A stretch of 64,000 bases of DNA from Pseudomonadota bacterium. GTDB lineage: Bacteria; Pseudomonadota; Gammaproteobacteria; Burkholderiales; Burkholderiaceae_C. The first letter of the stretch is position 1. The number at the start of each line of letters is the position of its first letter. A program made the translations under genes and the position numbers. The notes below the pieces were generated by a model. It made no database searches and was not told where the DNA came from. It saw only the letters and a list, made by a program, of their open reading frames with translations. Of the stretch, positions 53,673 through 62,169 are shown piece by piece. The DNA lies in the NCBI GenBank assembly GCA_020161065.1, contig JAIUPH010000004.1, positions 24,021 through 88,020 on the forward strand, in the 5' to 3' direction.

Positions 53673-54267
53673 CGTGACCTGCCCGTGCAGCGTGCCGGGA
53701 CGGGCGACCGCGCCGCCGGCGCCCGGCGCCGCGGCGCTGTTTCTCGATCGCGACGGCGTCATCAATTTCGACTCGGGCTATACGCACCGACGTGAGGATT
53801 TCCGCTTCATGCCGGGCATCTTCGAACTGGCGCGCGAGGCCTGCCGCCGGGGCCTGCGCGTGGTGGTGATCACCAACCAGGCGGGCATCGGGCGCGGGCG
53901 CTACGACGAGCCGGCTTTCCTGGCGCTGACGGACTGGATGCTCGATCGCTTTCTGGCCGAAGGTGTCGCCATCGATCGCGTGTACTACTGCCCCCACCAC
54001 CCCGAGGCCAGCGTGCCGGGCTACCGCGTGGCCTGTCCCTGTCGCAAGCCTGCGCCCGGTATGCTGACCGCGGCGGCGCGCGACCTCGGCCTCGACCTGC
54101 CGGCCAGCATGCTGGTGGGCGACAAGGCGGGCGACGTCGAGGCCGGCGCGGCGGCCGGGGTCGGCACGCTCGTATTGCTGGGCGACGATGCCATGCCGGC
54201 CGCGGCCCGCGGCGCGCGGCGCGGCGCCGACCTCGCCGCCGTCCGCCAACTCCTGTTCGGTGCCTGA
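53656..54267 (+). CDS. gmhB: D-glycero-D-manno-heptose 1,7-bisphosphate phosphatase
   Basis: HAD phosphatase of 203 residues that removes the 7-phosphate. Motif I is FLDRDGVIN, motif II ITNQAGIGRG, and the zinc loop CPHHPEASVPGYRVACPC carries the Cys/His ligands typical of GmhB. GDKAGDVEAG is motif IV. TTG 53656 lies inside hddC; GTG 53665 or 53674 are alternative starts. It stands last in the heptose set gmhA-hddC-gmhB, preceded by hddA. Confidence 0.92.
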   Translation: MPNVLDVTCPCSVPGRATAPPAPGAAALFLDRDGVINFDSGYTHRREDFRFMPGIFELAREACRRGLRVVVITNQAGIGRGRYDEPAFLALTDWMLDRFLAEGVAIDRVYYCPHHPEASVPGYRVACPCRKPAPGMLTAAARDLGLDLPASMLVGDKAGDVEAGAAAGVGTLVLLGDDAMPAAARGARRGADLAAVRQLLFGA

Positions 54268-54269
54268 TC

Positions 54270-55547
54270 GTGGAAGACCTGCTTTTTCTCGCGCAACGCT
54301 GCCCTTATCCGCCCAACAAGGGCGACAAGATCACCACTTGGAACATCCTGAAGCACCTGGGCGCGCGCTACCGGATTCACCTGGGAACGTTCATCGACGA
54401 TCCGGTCGACTGGCAACACGAAGCCGTTCTGAGGGACAACTTCGCCTCGGTGATGCTGCGCCCCATGGGGCGCAGCGCGGGGCTGACGCGCGCCGCATCG
54501 GGCTTGCTGACGGGGGCGGCGCTGAGCGTTGCGTACTACCGCGATGCCGCCATGCAGCGCTGGGTCGACGATCGGCTGGCCGACGGCATTCGTCGCGTCT
54601 TCGTCTATTCGTCGGCGATGGCGCGCTTCGTGCTGAATGCGTCCGGTTGCCAGCGTGCCATGCATTTCGCCGACATCGATTCCGACAAGTGGCGCCAATA
54701 TGCCGGCGCGTCGCGCTGGCCCATGTCCTGGGTCTATGCGCGCGAGGCGGATACGCTGCTGGCCTGGGAGCGCCGCATTGCCGCCACCTTCGACCGCAGC
54801 TTCTTCATCTCCGCTGCCGAGACGGCCGATTTCCACCGCATGGCGCCCGAGTCGGCGGCCAAGGTCGGGGTGCTGTCCAACGGCGTCGACGGCGGCTACT
54901 TCGCGCCGCGTCCCGACTATCCCAACCCCTACCCCGACGCGGTGCCGCGCGTGGTGTTCACGGGGGCGATGGACTACCGCCCGAACATCGACGCCGTGGC
55001 CTGGTTCGCGCAAGAGGTGCTGCCGCGCCTGCAACGGCAGTTCGGGCCGGTGCATTTCTGCATCGTCGGCAGCCGCCCCGCCGCCGAAGTCCAGGCGCTG
55101 GCCACCGACCCGCACGTGCAGGTGACCGGCCGCGTCGACGATGTTCGCCCCTACGTGGCCCATGCCGGCGTGGTCGTCGCGCCGCTGCGCATTGCCAGGG
55201 GCATCCAGAACAAGGTGCTCGAAGGCATGGCCATGGCCAAGACGGTGGTCTGCACCCCGCAAGGACTGGAAGGCATCGACGCCGAACCCGGGCGCAGCCT
55301 GCTGGTGGCGGGCGATGCCGACGAGTTTGCGGCCGTCTGCGCAAGGGTGCTGCGCGGCGACGTGGACCTGGGCCAGGCGGCGCGGGACTGCATGCTTGCC
55401 CGCTACGACTGGAACGCGGCGCTGTCGGTGCTGGACACCTTGTTCGACGGTGCCGATCCTGCCGCCTGGCCGGCGCGCGCGGCGGCCGCCAACCCGCCTG
55501 CCCTCGACCACGCCACCCCCCACGGCATCGGGAGCCGAACGACATGA
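54270..55547 (+). CDS. XrtA-associated GT4 glycosyltransferase
   Basis: Glycosyltransferase of 425 residues. N-terminal LAQRCPYPPNKGDKITTWNIL, central HFADIDSDKWRQYA, and C-terminal RIARGIQNKVLEGMAMAK with a GT4-type acidic site are seen. It fits the exosortase-linked family TIGR03087. It starts with GTG three bases after gmhB and its end overlaps the next transferase (ATGA). Given its place directly after the heptose genes, heptosyl transfer is one possibility, not shown. Confidence 0.9.
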   Translation: MEDLLFLAQRCPYPPNKGDKITTWNILKHLGARYRIHLGTFIDDPVDWQHEAVLRDNFASVMLRPMGRSAGLTRAASGLLTGAALSVAYYRDAAMQRWVDDRLADGIRRVFVYSSAMARFVLNASGCQRAMHFADIDSDKWRQYAGASRWPMSWVYAREADTLLAWERRIAATFDRSFFISAAETADFHRMAPESAAKVGVLSNGVDGGYFAPRPDYPNPYPDAVPRVVFTGAMDYRPNIDAVAWFAQEVLPRLQRQFGPVHFCIVGSRPAAEVQALATDPHVQVTGRVDDVRPYVAHAGVVVAPLRIARGIQNKVLEGMAMAKTVVCTPQGLEGIDAEPGRSLLVAGDADEFAAVCARVLRGDVDLGQAARDCMLARYDWNAALSVLDTLFDGADPAAWPARAAAANPPALDHATPHGIGSRTT

Positions 55548-56764
55548 GCCGGCTGCGCGTCCTGCACATCCTCGACCACTCGCTGCCGCTGCATTCGGGC
55601 TACACGTTTCGCAGCGCCAGCATTCTTCGCGAGCAGCGCAAGCTGGGCTGGGAGACCTTCCACCTCACCAGCACCAAGCAAGTGGGCGGCAAAGGGCTGG
55701 AGGAAGAAGCCGACGGCCTCCACTTCTTTCGAACGCCGCCCGCCGACGGGCCGCTGGACCGTTTGCCGGTGCTCAACCAATGGGCCGTGACGCGCGACAC
55801 GGCGGCGCGCCTGGACGAGCTGGTGCGCCAACTCAAACCCGATCTGCTGCACGCGCATTCGCCGGTGCTCAACGCCATGGCGGCGCTGCGCGTCGGCCGG
55901 CGGCACGGCATTCCGGTGGTCTACGAAGTGCGCGGCTTCTGGGAGGACGCCGCGGTCGACCATGGCACCCAGCGCGAAGGCGATCTGCGCTACCGGCTGA
56001 GCCGGGCGCTGGAAACGCGCGCCGTGCGCCAGGCGGATCAGGTGGTCACCATCTGCGAAGGCCTGCGCGGCGAACTGGCCGGCCGCGGCATCGACGAACG
56101 CAAGATGACCATCGTGCCCAACGCCGTGGACGTGCAGCGGTTCCAGCTGCGGCGGCCGGCCGACCCCGCCCTCAAGCAGCGCCTGGGCCTGGCCGGCGCC
56201 CGCGTGATCGGATTCGTCGGTTCGTTTTACGCCTACGAGGGGCTGGACCTGCTGATTGCCGCCATGCCCGACATCATGTCCGCGGCGCCGGACGTCAAGC
56301 TGCTGCTGGTCGGCGGCGGACCGAAAGAGGCCGAACTCAAGCAGCAGGCCGAACGAATGGGCCTGCTAGGCAAGGTGGTGTTCACCGGGCGCGTGCCGCA
56401 CGACGAGGTCGACCGCTACTACGACCTCATCGACCTGTTGGCCTACCCGCGCCATCCGATGCGCTTGACCGAACTCGTGACGCCGCTGAAGCCGTTGGAG
56501 GCCATGGCGCAGGGGCATTTGCTGATCGCGTCGGATGTCGGCGGCCATCGCGAGCTCATCCGCGATGGTGAAAACGGCGTGCTGTTCAAGGCGGGCAGCG
56601 TCGGCGACCTGGCCGCCAAGGCGGTGTCGACGCTGGCCTTGCCGGATGGCGGACGCCGCTACCGGGAGGCCGGCCGCGCCTATGTCGAGCGCGAACGCAG
56701 CTGGGCCGCCAGCGTGGCGCGCTACCGCGCCTGCTACGGCGCGGCCCTCGGGCGCGCGATTTGA
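55544..56764 (+). CDS. XrtA-associated GT4 glycosyltransferase (Daro_2409 type)
   Basis: Glycosyltransferase of 406 residues. N-terminal HILDHSLPLHSGYTFRSASI and EVRGFWEDAAVDHG mark the exosortase-associated family TIGR04063. The nucleotide-sugar site is LTELVTPLKPLEAMAQGH. It overlaps the preceding transferase by four bases. It ends at a hairpin-capable sequence, and the next gene starts 250 bp later. Confidence 0.92.
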   Translation: MSRLRVLHILDHSLPLHSGYTFRSASILREQRKLGWETFHLTSTKQVGGKGLEEEADGLHFFRTPPADGPLDRLPVLNQWAVTRDTAARLDELVRQLKPDLLHAHSPVLNAMAALRVGRRHGIPVVYEVRGFWEDAAVDHGTQREGDLRYRLSRALETRAVRQADQVVTICEGLRGELAGRGIDERKMTIVPNAVDVQRFQLRRPADPALKQRLGLAGARVIGFVGSFYAYEGLDLLIAAMPDIMSAAPDVKLLLVGGGPKEAELKQQAERMGLLGKVVFTGRVPHDEVDRYYDLIDLLAYPRHPMRLTELVTPLKPLEAMAQGHLLIASDVGGHRELIRDGENGVLFKAGSVGDLAAKAVSTLALPDGGRRYREAGRAYVERERSWAASVARYRACYGAALGRAI

Positions 56765-56785
56765 CCGCGCGCCGTTTGGCGCGGT
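56764..56785 (+). terminator. Possible hairpin at the end of the glycosyltransferase gene
   Basis: ACCGCGC at 56764-56770 pairs with GCGCGGT at 56779-56785. It begins at the TGA stop. There is no T-run, so it may be an RNA-stabilising hairpin or a weak attenuator. The following 230 bp up to 57014 hold no convincing gene; an open frame from 56796 joins the next gene but reads as low-complexity sequence. Confidence 0.3.
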
Positions 56786-57014
56786 GACGTGATGCTTGCC
56801 TCGAATGGGGCCCGCTGCGGTCGACGACGGCGCCGCTACCATTCCCGTTTCGCCGCGCCGGCCCTTCGAGCCTTGTGAAGAGTGCCTGCAGCAGCATCCC
56901 ATTGCGCACGTGAACTTTTCCGATTCATCTCCTCTTGCGGCGGCCGCGGCATGCCATGCCGGGCCGTCGGCGGAGCCGGCAGTGCCCCCATCCGCGGCGA
57001 GGTTGTTTCCCCCC

Positions 57015-58085
57015 ATGCGGCTGGCACTGGTCGGGCCGGTGCCGCCGCCGGCGGGCGGCATGGCCAACCAGACGCGCCAGATGGGCGAATTGCTGACGCG
57101 GGCCGGCGTCAAGGTGACGATGGTGCCGACGACGCCGCCATATCGCCCGGCCTGGGTGGCATCGTGGCCGGGTCTGCGCGCGGTGTTTCGACTGGTCGGT
57201 TATGTCGGCGTCCTGTGGCGGGCGACGGCGCGCGCCGATGTTCTTCACGTCATGGCGAACTCCGGCTGGTCGTGGCATCTGTTCGCGGCGCCGGCCATCT
57301 GGGTGGCGGCCGTGCGTCGCGTGCCGGTGGTGGTGAACTACCGCGGCGGCGAGGCGGCCGCCTTTCTGGCGCGTTCGCACCGGCTGGTCCGCTGGTCGAT
57401 GCGCCGCGCCGCCGCGCTGGTGGTGCCGTCGGGCTTTCTGCAGCAGGTCTTCGGCGGTCATGCGATACCGGCCCTGGTGGTGCCCAACATCGTCGACCTG
57501 AGCCGGTTCCGCCCGCAGGCGGACGGCGAAGCCATCGCCTTGCACGTCGTGGTGGCGCGCAATCTCGAGCCGATTTACGACAATGCGTCGGCGCTGCGGG
57601 CTTTCGCGCTGCTGCGCAAGGCGTTGCCGCAGGCAAGCATGACCATCGCCGGCAGCGGACCGGAAGCCGCCATGCTCGAGCGGCTGGCGCACAGCCTGGG
57701 CGTGGCTGATGCCGTGCGCTTTGCCGGCCGTCTGGACCGCGACGAAATGGCGGCGCTCTACCGGTCGGCCGATGTGATGCTCAATCCCAGCCAGGTCGAC
57801 AACATGCCCAATTCGCTGCTGGAAGCGCTGGCCTCGGGGGTGCCCATCGTCAGCACGGATGTGGGCGGGGTGCCCTTCATGGTGCAGAACGGCAAGACGG
57901 CGCTGCTCGTGCCGGCGGGCGATGCCGCCGCCATGGCCGCGGCGCTGCAGCGCGTGCTCGCCGAGCGCGGGCTTCGCCGGCAGTTGGTCGACGCCGGCTT
58001 GCAGGAAGTGCAGCGTTATGCCTGGGACCAGGTGGCGCCGCTGCTCGCGGGTGTGTATCGCAGCGCGGCCACCGGGCGGAAATGA
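57015..58085 (+). CDS. GT4 glycosyltransferase
   Basis: Glycosyltransferase of 356 residues. MRLALVGPVPPPAGGMANQ gives the acceptor-side glycine loop, and NPSQVDNMPNSLLEALASGVP with TDVGGVPF is the GT4 donor site. No closer exosortase-family match is recognised. The ATG at 57015 begins exactly at the first beta strand; the frame is open back to 56796 but that part looks non-coding. Its TGA overlaps the next ATG. The donor and linkage are unknown. Confidence 0.87.
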   Translation: MRLALVGPVPPPAGGMANQTRQMGELLTRAGVKVTMVPTTPPYRPAWVASWPGLRAVFRLVGYVGVLWRATARADVLHVMANSGWSWHLFAAPAIWVAAVRRVPVVVNYRGGEAAAFLARSHRLVRWSMRRAAALVVPSGFLQQVFGGHAIPALVVPNIVDLSRFRPQADGEAIALHVVVARNLEPIYDNASALRAFALLRKALPQASMTIAGSGPEAAMLERLAHSLGVADAVRFAGRLDRDEMAALYRSADVMLNPSQVDNMPNSLLEALASGVPIVSTDVGGVPFMVQNGKTALLVPAGDAAAMAAALQRVLAERGLRRQLVDAGLQEVQRYAWDQVAPLLAGVYRSAATGRK

Positions 58086-59449
58086 CGATGTACACCCGTC
58101 TGGTTTCGCAACTGCTGTTCCCCGTTCACGAGCGGCTGAAACATCACGACAGCGTAGCGCGGCGCCGGGAGCTGGAACGCAGCCAATGGCTCGACCCCGA
58201 GCAGTTGCAGCGCTTGCAGGCGCGCAAGCTGCGCAGCTTTCTGGCCGACCTGGGGCGGCACGTGCCGTACTACCGGGATCTGTTCAAGGCGCAAGGCTTC
58301 GATCCCGAGGCATTGCAGTCGGTCGCCGACCTGCAGCAGTTGCCGTTTCTCACCAAGGCCATCATCCGCGCGCACGGTGCCGAGCTGCGGCACGAGAATG
58401 CCGGCCCGCTGGTGCGCCACAACACGGGCGGCTCGTCGGGCGAGCCGCTCATCTTCTACGTCGGCCTGGATCGCGTCAGCCATGACGTGGCGGCAAAGTG
58501 GCGGGCCACGCGCTGGTGGGATGTGGACATCGGCGACCCGGAGATCGTCGTCTGGGGGTCGCCGATCGAACTGGGCGCGCAGGACCGCGTGCGCCAGTGG
58601 CGCGACCGGCTGCTGAGAACCGAGTTGCTGCCGGCGTTCGAGATGTCCGACGCCAACCTCGACCGCTTCGTCGCCACCATCGCCGAGCGCAAGCCGCGCA
58701 TGCTGTTCGGCTATCCCTCTGCGCTGAGCCACATCGCACGCCATGCCGAGGCCAAGGGCGTGCCGATGGACAAGCTGGGCATCGCGGTGGCGTTCGTCAC
58801 CAGCGAGCGGCTCTACGACGAGCAGCGCGCCACCATCGAGCGCGTGTTCGGCTGCCGCGTGGCCAACGGCTACGGCGGCCGCGACGCCGGCTTCATCGCG
58901 CACCAGTGCCCGGCAGGCGGCATGCACGTGACGGCGGAGGACATCGTGGTCGAGATCGTCGGTGCCGACGATCGCCCCGTGCCGCCCGGGCAGGCGGGCG
59001 AGATCGTCACCACGCACATGGCCACGCGCGGCTTCCCGTTCGTGCGCTACCGCACCGGCGACGTGGCCGTGATGGATACGCGGCGGTGCGAATGCGGGCG
59101 CGGCTTGCCGCTCATCCGCGAGATCCACGGCCGCACCACCGACTTCGTCGTCGCGGCCGACGGGACGGTGATGCACGGCCTGGCGCTCGTCTACATCGTG
59201 CGCGACCTGCCCGGTGTTTCGTCGTTCAAGATCATCCAGGAATCGCTGCAGCGCACGGTGGTGCAGCTGGTGGTCGACGGCAGCTTTCCGGCGGCTGCCA
59301 ACGAGGAGATCGTGACCGGCTTCAAGAAGCGACTCGGCCCTTCGGTCGACGTCGAGGTTCAGCTCGTCGACAACATCCCGGCCGAGCGTTCAGGGAAGTT
59401 CCGCTATGTCGTCAGCCGTGTGCAGCAGGGTGCGCCGGCGGCGGCATGA
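58082..59449 (+). CDS. CapK/PaaK-like adenylate-forming protein
   Basis: Protein of 455 residues related to phenylacetate-CoA ligase and CapK. The AMP-binding loop is NTGGSSGEPLIFY, followed by GYPSALSHIA, NGYGGRDAGFIAH and FVRYRTGD. CapK-like proteins occur in capsule and exopolysaccharide loci, where they may activate an acyl or carboxylate group for polymer decoration. The dedicated ACP at 34412 could be a partner, but that is inference. It is translationally coupled to the preceding transferase. Confidence 0.87.
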   Translation: MTMYTRLVSQLLFPVHERLKHHDSVARRRELERSQWLDPEQLQRLQARKLRSFLADLGRHVPYYRDLFKAQGFDPEALQSVADLQQLPFLTKAIIRAHGAELRHENAGPLVRHNTGGSSGEPLIFYVGLDRVSHDVAAKWRATRWWDVDIGDPEIVVWGSPIELGAQDRVRQWRDRLLRTELLPAFEMSDANLDRFVATIAERKPRMLFGYPSALSHIARHAEAKGVPMDKLGIAVAFVTSERLYDEQRATIERVFGCRVANGYGGRDAGFIAHQCPAGGMHVTAEDIVVEIVGADDRPVPPGQAGEIVTTHMATRGFPFVRYRTGDVAVMDTRRCECGRGLPLIREIHGRTTDFVVAADGTVMHGLALVYIVRDLPGVSSFKIIQESLQRTVVQLVVDGSFPAAANEEIVTGFKKRLGPSVDVEVQLVDNIPAERSGKFRYVVSRVQQGAPAAA

Positions 59450-59458
59450 AGGTAAGCC

Positions 59459-60775
59459 ATGCTGCGTGACTATGTGCTCTTGTTGATCGTCGGCGTTGCC
59501 GCGTTGGCGGCGCTGCGGCGGCCTTGGATCGGCGTGATGCTGTGGACCTGGCTCAGCATCATGAATCCGCACCGCTATTGCTACGGCATCGCCTACAGCG
59601 CGCCGCTGGCCTTGACGGCCGCCGTGGCGACGGCGGTGGGTTTCGTGCTCACCAGCGACGAGCGGTCCTCGCCATTCCGCAGCAGCGCGGTGATCGCCTT
59701 CTTCCTGTTCATGTGTCTGATCACCCTGTCCTGGGTGCTGGGGCTGGATGTCGCCGGCGACCTGGAGCAGTGGACGAAGGTGATGAAGATCGACGTCATG
59801 GTGCTCGTCGGCTTGATGCTGCTGCATAGCAAGAAGCACATCCTGGCCATCCTGTGGGTGTCTGCCGGATCCTTGCTGCTGCTGGGTGCCAAAGGCGGCC
59901 TCTTCACGCTGGTGCTCGGTGGCACCGAGCGCGTCTGGGGACCGCCCGGCAGCTTCATCGAAGACAACAACGAATTCGGCCTGGCGTTGATCATGGCGAT
60001 TCCGCTGTTGCGCTTCCTGCAGATGCAATTGCGCTGGCGCAGCGGCCGTTGGCTGATGACCGCGGGCATGCTGCTGTGCGGGGTGGCGGCCATCGGCACG
60101 CAGTCGCGGGGTGCCTTGCTGGCCATCTCGGCCATGGTCCTGGTGTTGTGGTGGCGCGGCAAGAATCGAATCGTCGCGGGCGCGCTGATCGTGATGGCGG
60201 TGGTGGCCGTGCTGGCGTTCATGCCCGACAAGTGGTACGACCGCATGAACACGATCGAGACCTACCAGCAGGATTCATCGGCGCAGGAACGGCTGGCGGC
60301 CTGGTCGGCGTCGTGGAACATCGCGCGCCACTATCCGCTGGGCATCGGTTTCAACATCGTCAACCAGGACCTGTTCGACAGGTTCTCGCACAACCCCGAG
60401 GCCGGGGCGCGTGCTGCGCACAGCATTTATTTCCAGGTCCTCGGCAACCACGGGTTCGGTGGCTTGTTCCTGTTCCTGATGATCTGGCTGATCACCTACC
60501 GCCATGCCGGCTGGTTGCGAAAACGAGCGGCCAAGATCCCCGAAGCGCGATGGTGCGCGGACCTCGGCGCGATGGCGCAGGTGTCGCTGGTCGGCTATGC
60601 CGTGGGCGGCGCTTTCCTGAGCCTGGCGTATTTCGACCTGCCCTACACCATCATGATGGTGGTTGCGCTGGCGCGTGTGTGGGTCATGAGCGAGGCCTGG
60701 AAGCGCGAGCCGGCCCAGCCCGACCGCTGGTTTACGCTGCCGGGCCTGCTGGGCCCGTCGCGCGCCGCCGGGTAG
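59459..60775 (+). CDS. XrtA-associated O-antigen ligase/polymerase-like protein
   Basis: Membrane protein of 438 residues with about eleven helices. The Wzy_C-type periplasmic part reads YPLGIGFNIVNQDLFDR and RAAHSIYFQVLGNHGFGG, containing the conserved His. It fits the putative O-glycosylation ligase of exosortase A loci (TIGR03097). It could polymerise repeat units or attach glycan to sorted proteins. The start ATG 59459 follows AAGGTAAGCC. Confidence 0.9.
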   Translation: MLRDYVLLLIVGVAALAALRRPWIGVMLWTWLSIMNPHRYCYGIAYSAPLALTAAVATAVGFVLTSDERSSPFRSSAVIAFFLFMCLITLSWVLGLDVAGDLEQWTKVMKIDVMVLVGLMLLHSKKHILAILWVSAGSLLLLGAKGGLFTLVLGGTERVWGPPGSFIEDNNEFGLALIMAIPLLRFLQMQLRWRSGRWLMTAGMLLCGVAAIGTQSRGALLAISAMVLVLWWRGKNRIVAGALIVMAVVAVLAFMPDKWYDRMNTIETYQQDSSAQERLAAWSASWNIARHYPLGIGFNIVNQDLFDRFSHNPEAGARAAHSIYFQVLGNHGFGGLFLFLMIWLITYRHAGWLRKRAAKIPEARWCADLGAMAQVSLVGYAVGGAFLSLAYFDLPYTIMMVVALARVWVMSEAWKREPAQPDRWFTLPGLLGPSRAAG

Positions 60776-60783
60776 CGGCCGAA

Positions 60784-61770
60784 GTGCGTTCGCTGCTCAA
60801 CCTCGTTTCGCCGTCCGGTGCGAAAGGCCGGCTCAGCGTGCTCGTCCTGCATCGCGTGCTGCCCGAGCCGGACCTCATGTTCGCCGACGCGATGCACGCG
60901 GCGCGCTTCGTCGAGTTGTGCCGCTGGGTGCGATCGATGTTCCAGGTGCTGCCGCTCGACGAGGCTGTCGGGCGGCTGCAGACGGGCACGCTGTCGGCGC
61001 GTGCGCTGGCCATCACCTTCGACGATGGCTACGCCGACAACCTTGAGGTGGCGACGCCCATCCTGCGCGCGCATGGGCTGACGGCGACGGTCTTCGTCAC
61101 CACCGGCATGCTCGGCGACGGCTGCATGTGGAACGATGTCGTCATCGAGTCGTTCCGTCGCACGGCGGTGGCCGAGGTCGATCTGCGCGATGTGCTGGGC
61201 GTGGCCGGCGGTCCTTTCCGGCTCGGCTCGCCCGCCGACCGGCGGCATGCGGCTGAAAGCGTCGTCAATGCCATCAAGTACCTCGCAACCGATCAGCGCA
61301 CGGCCATGGTCGCGCAAGTTTCTGATCGCACCCTCGTGGCGCCGCCCGTTGATCTGATGTTGCAGCCGTCACAAGTGATCGAACTACGGCGCGCCGGCAT
61401 GCAGGTAGGCGCGCATACCGTGTCGCATCCAATCCTGACGCGGCTGTCGGCGCCGCAAGCGCGGCACGAAATAGGGCACAGCAAGGCGTTCCTCGAAGAC
61501 CTGCTCGGCGAGCGAGTCGGTCTGTTCGCGTACCCCAACGGCAAGCCCGGCGAGGACTACGACGACGCCTGCGTGGCCATGGTGCGCGAACTCGGGTTCG
61601 ATGCCGCCGTCACCACCGTGCGCGGCGCGGCGATGCGCACGACGGACCCGTTTCAGATCCCGCGTTTCACGCCTTGGGACCGCTCGCGGCTGCGCTTTGG
61701 CGCGCGCATGGTGTCCACGCTGTGGGCTTCGCGCAGGGGCTTGACCGAGGCCACGCAAGCGGGTTATTGA
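60784..61770 (+). CDS. Second polysaccharide deacetylase
   Basis: NodB-domain protein of 328 residues with TFDDGYADN (Asp80, Asp81), metal-binding His211 and His215 (GAHTVSHP) and FAYPNGKPGEDY. It is distinct from the deacetylase at 43267, which has the DVEDYF form. No signal peptide is visible. The start is GTG 60784, eight bases after the ligase stop. It is the last gene of the operon; the following 400 bp hold no gene. Confidence 0.9.
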   Translation: MRSLLNLVSPSGAKGRLSVLVLHRVLPEPDLMFADAMHAARFVELCRWVRSMFQVLPLDEAVGRLQTGTLSARALAITFDDGYADNLEVATPILRAHGLTATVFVTTGMLGDGCMWNDVVIESFRRTAVAEVDLRDVLGVAGGPFRLGSPADRRHAAESVVNAIKYLATDQRTAMVAQVSDRTLVAPPVDLMLQPSQVIELRRAGMQVGAHTVSHPILTRLSAPQARHEIGHSKAFLEDLLGERVGLFAYPNGKPGEDYDDACVAMVRELGFDAAVTTVRGAAMRTTDPFQIPRFTPWDRSRLRFGARMVSTLWASRRGLTEATQAGY

Positions 61771-62169
61771 AAGTGCCCGAAGACGCGGCTGCGCAATCAG
61801 CAGACCGCGCAGCGTTGTGCCCCAATTGATCGGGGCCAAACGGTGATGCCCGCCATTGCGCACCATGCGCGGCGAATCAACGTAACCGACTGATTCGCAG
61901 GCCTCATCCACCGTCACTTGCGGGGGTCGCGGCGATTGACAACTGGGGTTGAGCACTCTAGTGTCGATGCCATTGCCGCAGATGTGGCGTGGCTCGGTTG
62001 CTCATTCCCTGTGGGGATCGTGACTGCAGACCATTGCCGAGTGTGTTCTCCCTAGCATCTGTTTCAGTTGGTGTTTTTGGCGTCGCGTTTCACGACGCAA
62101 ATTGACGTTGTCGTCCGCACGGCGTTCACGCCTTGCGCGGCCGGCTCAATAACAATTAAGAGGGTGGCT
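61771..62169. other. Intergenic region after the exopolysaccharide operon
   Basis: About 400 bp without a gene. It contains a GCCCC/GGGGC hairpin at 61819-61836 without a T-run, the candidate promoter at 61936, and a GCGTCG/CGACGC hairpin-capable sequence around 62087-62106 in the leader of the next gene. Base composition is less GC-rich than in the flanking genes. Confidence 0.6.
61936..61964 (+). promoter_or_regulatory. Candidate sigma-70 promoter
   Basis: TTGACA at 61936-61941, a 17-bp spacer, then TAGTGT at 61959-61964. The -35 element is perfect; the -10 keeps only TA and the final T. It would give a leader of about 200 nt for the gene at 62170. Confidence 0.4.

Noticed and set aside
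56796-57014. N-terminal extension of the glycosyltransferase at 57015
   Set aside because: The frame is open but the translation is Ala/Pro/Ser-rich, lacks family similarity, and the GT fold begins exactly at the ATG at 57015.
61870-61920. Minus-strand residues VTVDEACESVGYVDS resembling the helix-turn-helix of an AraC regulator
   Set aside because: Only about fifteen residues match; the continuation in all three minus frames lacks the rest of the HTH, so a gene remnant cannot be supported.
61980-62010. TGGCGT...TTGCT as a sigma-54 promoter before the propeller gene
   Set aside because: The distance between GG and GC is two bases too long for sigma-54.
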